Assembly: GCA_003648245.1 (NCBI GenBank)
Contig: QMOO01000056.1
Span: 1-7,678 of the forward strand
Direction of reading: 5' to 3'
DNA from: Caldisericota bacterium
GTDB lineage: Bacteria > Caldisericota > Caldisericia > B22-G15
Length of the DNA stretch: 7,678 nt
Part shown: one piece after another, positions 6,008 to 7,678 of the stretch
How the letters are laid out: the number at the start of each line of letters is the position of its first letter
Position numbering within the stretch: the stretch's first letter is position 1
Notes under the pieces: generated by a model
Told to the model about the DNA's origin: nothing
What the model saw: only the letters and a program-made list of their open reading frames with translations
Database searches by the model: none
Translations under genes and position numbers: made by a program

Positions 6008-7212
6008 AGGAGCCTTTTCTCACCTTCAATTTTCTTTATATCAGTGATATCTTGAGTTACCTCAATAGTTCCAAGGTAATTACCTTCTTTACTTCTCACG
6101 GGAAAGTATCTTATAAATATTTTTCTTCCATTCATATCTATCCAGAATTCTGCTTTATCCCTCTTCCCACTTTTAAAATCCTCAAGAATTTTATTTACCA
6201 CATGTACGCTCTTCTGAGGATGACATTGTTGAACTTTCCTTCCTATAACAGCTTTAGTTCTTGGAAATATCCTATCCTTGGACTGATTAAAATATCTTAC
6301 TACATCGTCTTTATCAATAAAGGTTATATCAACAGGAAGAGTATCCAATAGAGACTCAAGTTCATTAAAAAGGAAGGAACCTGTTTCAAAATTTATTCTG
6401 TCATCTTCGGCGACATCACTCTTTTCCTTGGAGACATATTCTCCCAAATTTTCTGGAATATATTCAGAATAACCTATTTCATCAAACTCTTTTCTTGCTT
6501 CTAACCACTCATTTTTTGAGATAACTTTTAAAGCAGTGGGGAAGAGTATGTTGTTCTCTCTAAAAAAATGGCCCGAAAGCATATCTATTAAGTAAATTGA
6601 AACTTCTTTTAACTTTGTTACGAAATCATTAAATTCCATTTCTTTATATGAGTCAAAGAGATTATAAAACTTCTTCTTTATCTCTCTAATCATATCGTGA
6701 TCCATCCACATAATTTTTGGAGGTTCAACTATCCCATGTTTCTCAAGATATGGAAAAAGAACATTTTCTTCTCTCACATAATGTTTCTCTGAATTTCTTA
6801 ATTTCTCTACATAATTCTTAAGTTCTTTTATCTCCCTCTCCGCATCTTCAAAATTTCCTTTTTCACCCATTCTATCTATAATAGATTTAATCTCCTGAGC
6901 GTGTTTTATGAAAATCTTATGCTCTTCCATAAGAATCGATATAGGATGCCAGCTTTCAGCTATAGGTGTCGCCTTTTCAAGTTCCTCCCTGAAGGCGGCG
7001 ATATGTACATCGCATAATTCATGGACTTCCTCTGCGGGAAGACCTTCCTTTATAAGTTCTCCTTCTATTACAGCTATTTCTATAGGAGTTACACCTTTTA
7101 AAACATCTCTGAACCTTTCCTTTATCTCTTCTACTCCCTTCCCCTGATGTAATTCCTTTATCAACTTCTTTAAAATCTCTTTTTTATTGCTGTCTCCTAA
7201 TAATTCACTCAT
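6001..7212 (-). CDS. DUF438 / hemerythrin-like / PAS domain protein, putative O2, NO or redox sensor
   Basis: A 403-residue soluble protein with three regions. Residues 1-80 are a DUF438-type helical region (LHQG at 21-24, CDVHIAAF at 67-74). Residues about 88-230 are a hemerythrin-like four-helix bundle. Residues about 281-395 are a PAS domain ending in TIEVTQDITD. The bundle has a full di-iron set: H98, H144 with E148 (HxxxE), H172, and H215 with E219 (HxxxE). Number and spacing resemble the repair-of-iron-centres protein YtfE/RIC (H84, H129, E133, H160, H204, E208). The PAS domain contains CHP at 330-332. No kinase, GGDEF, methyl-accepting or DNA-binding domain follows, so any signal must pass through a partner protein. 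The gene has its own strong Shine-Dalgarno and is transcribed against the operon. Roles in binding O2 or NO, iron storage, or repair of Fe-S proteins such as IspG are all possible; none is shown by the sequence. Confidence 0.9.
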   Translation of the reverse strand: MSELLGDSNKKEILKKLIKELHQGKGVEEIKERFRDVLKGVTPIEIAVIEGELIKEGLPAEEVHELCDVHIAAFREELEKATPIAESWHPISILMEEHKIFIKHAQEIKSIIDRMGEKGNFEDAEREIKELKNYVEKLRNSEKHYVREENVLFPYLEKHGIVEPPKIMWMDHDMIREIKKKFYNLFDSYKEMEFNDFVTKLKEVSIYLIDMLSGHFFRENNILFPTALKVISKNEWLEARKEFDEIGYSEYIPENLGEYVSKEKSDVAEDDRINFETGSFLFNELESLLDTLPVDITFIDKDDVVRYFNQSKDRIFPRTKAVIGRKVQQCHPQKSVHVVNKILEDFKSGKRDKAEFWIDMNGRKIFIRYFPVRSKEGNYLGTIEVTQDITDIKKIEGEKRLLD

Positions 7213-7217
7213 TTCAA

Positions 7218-7225
7218 CCTCCTTT
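7218..7225 (-). promoter_or_regulatory. Strong Shine-Dalgarno for the hemerythrin/PAS gene
   Basis: Read on the - strand, AAAGGAGG stands 5 bases (TTGAA) before the ATG at 7212-7210. It is the best anti-Shine-Dalgarno match in the window and fixes this start codon. Confidence 0.85.
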
Positions 7226-7230
7226 ATTTC

Positions 7231-7260
7231 ATTTTATCATATTTGTTTAATTTTTGACAA
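7231..7260 (-). promoter_or_regulatory. Candidate promoter of the hemerythrin/PAS gene
   Basis: On the - strand, TTGTCA (7260-7255) and TAAAAT (7236-7231) are 18 bases apart, a fair housekeeping-type match. Its start point near 7224 would fall inside the Shine-Dalgarno, so the true -10 may instead be the overlapping TATGAT (7241-7236), for which no good -35 is seen. The -35 overlaps a TTGACA on the other strand. Weak to moderate support. Confidence 0.4.
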
Positions 7261-7264
7261 ATCA

Positions 7265-7293
7265 TTGACACAGAGCTTTCCAGGTGGTATATA
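7265..7293 (+). promoter_or_regulatory. Housekeeping sigma promoter of truA, predicted leaderless
   Basis: A consensus -35 TTGACA (7265-7270), an exact 17-base spacer and a -10 TATATA (7288-7293) preceded by an extended -10 TG at 7285-7286. The region upstream is AT-rich, like an UP element. Transcription should begin around 7300-7302, and the truA ATG is at 7302-7304, so the mRNA would carry no leader or at most two bases. A second TTGACA at 7254-7259 lies 11 bases upstream but has no matching -10. Confidence 0.75.
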
Positions 7294-7301
7294 CAACTTA
7301 T

Positions 7302-7678
7302 ATGAGAAGGAATATAAAATGTACTGTGGAGTATGATGGGACAAACTATTTTGGATTTCAGAAGCAGAAAGATCTTCCTACCATTCAGGGTGTTATAGAG
7401 AGTACTTTAAGTGATTTTCTTAACGCAGAAATAATTATAGATTTCGCAGGAAGAACAGATAGAGGAGTGCATGCCTTTGGTCAGGTAATAAACTTCCTTG
7501 TTGAAACTGAAATTCCTCCAAAGAATTTTAAAGAAATTTTAAACAATAGGCTACCAGCTGACATAAGAATTAGGAAGGTGGAAAATGAACATTTGAGGTT
7601 TTCCTCAAGGTTTGATGCAAAGAAAAAAATATACTTTTATGTGGTTAATACGAGCAAGGACTTCCCAGATCCATTTAT
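7302..7678 (+). CDS. truA: tRNA pseudouridine synthase A, N-terminal part, truncated by window end
   Basis: TruA isomerises uridines 38-40 in the anticodon stem-loop of many tRNAs. The frame runs from ATG 7302 to the window edge, giving 125 complete codons of a protein usually about 245-270 long. Seen: VEYDGTNYFGFQKQ (9-22), TIQGVIE (27-33), and the catalytic motif AGRTDRGVHAFGQV (49-62) with nucleophile D53 (E. coli D60). NRLPADIRI and SSRFDAKKKIYFYVV follow. No Shine-Dalgarno precedes the ATG; the only upstream in-frame alternative, GTG at 7284, has none either and would overlap the -10. The promoter places the start point at the ATG, so a leaderless message is the simplest reading. It diverges from the hemerythrin/PAS gene. 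Confidence 0.95.
   Translation, partial: MRRNIKCTVEYDGTNYFGFQKQKDLPTIQGVIESTLSDFLNAEIIIDFAGRTDRGVHAFGQVINFLVETEIPPKNFKEILNNRLPADIRIRKVENEHLRFSSRFDAKKKIYFYVVNTSKDFPDPF

Noticed and set aside
6041..6084. Short inverted repeats (ATATC/GATAT, TTGAG-N4-CTCAA, GGTAATTACC) just past the operon end, considered as a terminator
   Set aside because: The stems are only about 5 base pairs and AT-rich, and no run of T follows. They lie in coding sequence of the opposite gene.
6052..6302. An open frame on the + strand inside the hemerythrin/PAS gene (about 6052-6351)
   Set aside because: It is a shadow of the PAS-coding region, whose protein is clearly real. There is no Shine-Dalgarno and no recognisable motif.
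7254..7270. FNR/CRP-like operator (TTGA...TCA) between the divergent genes
   Set aside because: The half-sites are wrongly spaced for the TTGAT-N4-ATCAA consensus, and the TTGA strings are explained by -35 elements.
7284..7286. GTG as an alternative truA start
   Set aside because: There is no Shine-Dalgarno, the codon overlaps the extended -10 of the best promoter, and TruA homologues begin a few residues before the VEYDGT motif, which fits ATG 7302.
1..7678. CRISPR array, insertion sequence, toxin-antitoxin, tRNA/rRNA gene or riboswitch
   Set aside because: Essentially the whole window is accounted for by conserved housekeeping-type genes. I saw no repeat array, transposase, cloverleaf or structured leader.
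1..7678. Assignment to a named phylum such as Thermotogae, Dictyoglomi or Caldisericota
   Set aside because: Composition and gene order are compatible with several low-GC anaerobic lineages. A protein phylogeny would be needed.

Overview
The window is AT-rich bacterial chromosome, gene-dense to the point that only 89 bases (7213-7301) are non-coding. Arginine is written almost only as AGA/AGG and the proteins are rich in Lys, Glu and Ile. Together with a hemerythrin/PAS (DUF438) protein, this suggests an anaerobic, possibly thermophilic bacterium. The gene order cdsA-dxr-rseP-ispG-proS is the one familiar from clostridia and, without ispG, from Bacillus. I do not assign a genus; small divergent signatures in CdsA and IspG would fit an uncultivated or deep-branching lineage.

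Bases 1-6004 (+ strand) hold six genes in one tightly packed run: the 3' part of cdsA (CDP-diacylglycerol synthesis), dxr (first committed step of the MEP isoprenoid pathway), rseP (site-2 intramembrane metalloprotease), ispG (late Fe-S step of the MEP pathway), proS (prolyl-tRNA synthetase with an editing domain) and a family-2 glycosyltransferase. Every junction overlaps, by 4, 10, 4, 14 and 11 bases. The two 4-base ATGA junctions show no Shine-Dalgarno sequence, while the longer overlaps each have one. The run is very probably one operon serving envelope lipid and isoprenoid precursor supply, membrane proteolysis and tRNA charging. The glycosyltransferase sits where polC usually follows proS in Firmicutes.

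Bases 6001-7212 (- strand) hold a 403-residue protein with an N-terminal DUF438 region, a hemerythrin-like di-iron four-helix bundle with a complete ligand set, and a C-terminal PAS domain. It converges on the operon, and both genes end in GAT TAA through one palindrome.

Bases 7213-7301 are a compact divergent promoter region. Toward the right lies a near-ideal housekeeping promoter whose predicted start point falls at, or within two bases of, the ATG of truA (tRNA pseudouridine synthase A, cut by the window end), so that mRNA should be leaderless. Toward the left lie a weaker promoter candidate and a strong Shine-Dalgarno for the hemerythrin gene.

I found no convincing new multi-gene system. 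No mobile element, CRISPR array, tRNA or rRNA gene, or intrinsic terminator was seen. The points most worth checking are the leaderless truA promoter, the sensor-like hemerythrin-PAS protein without an output domain, the glycosyltransferase in the isoprenoid operon, and the altered signature residues in IspG and CdsA.
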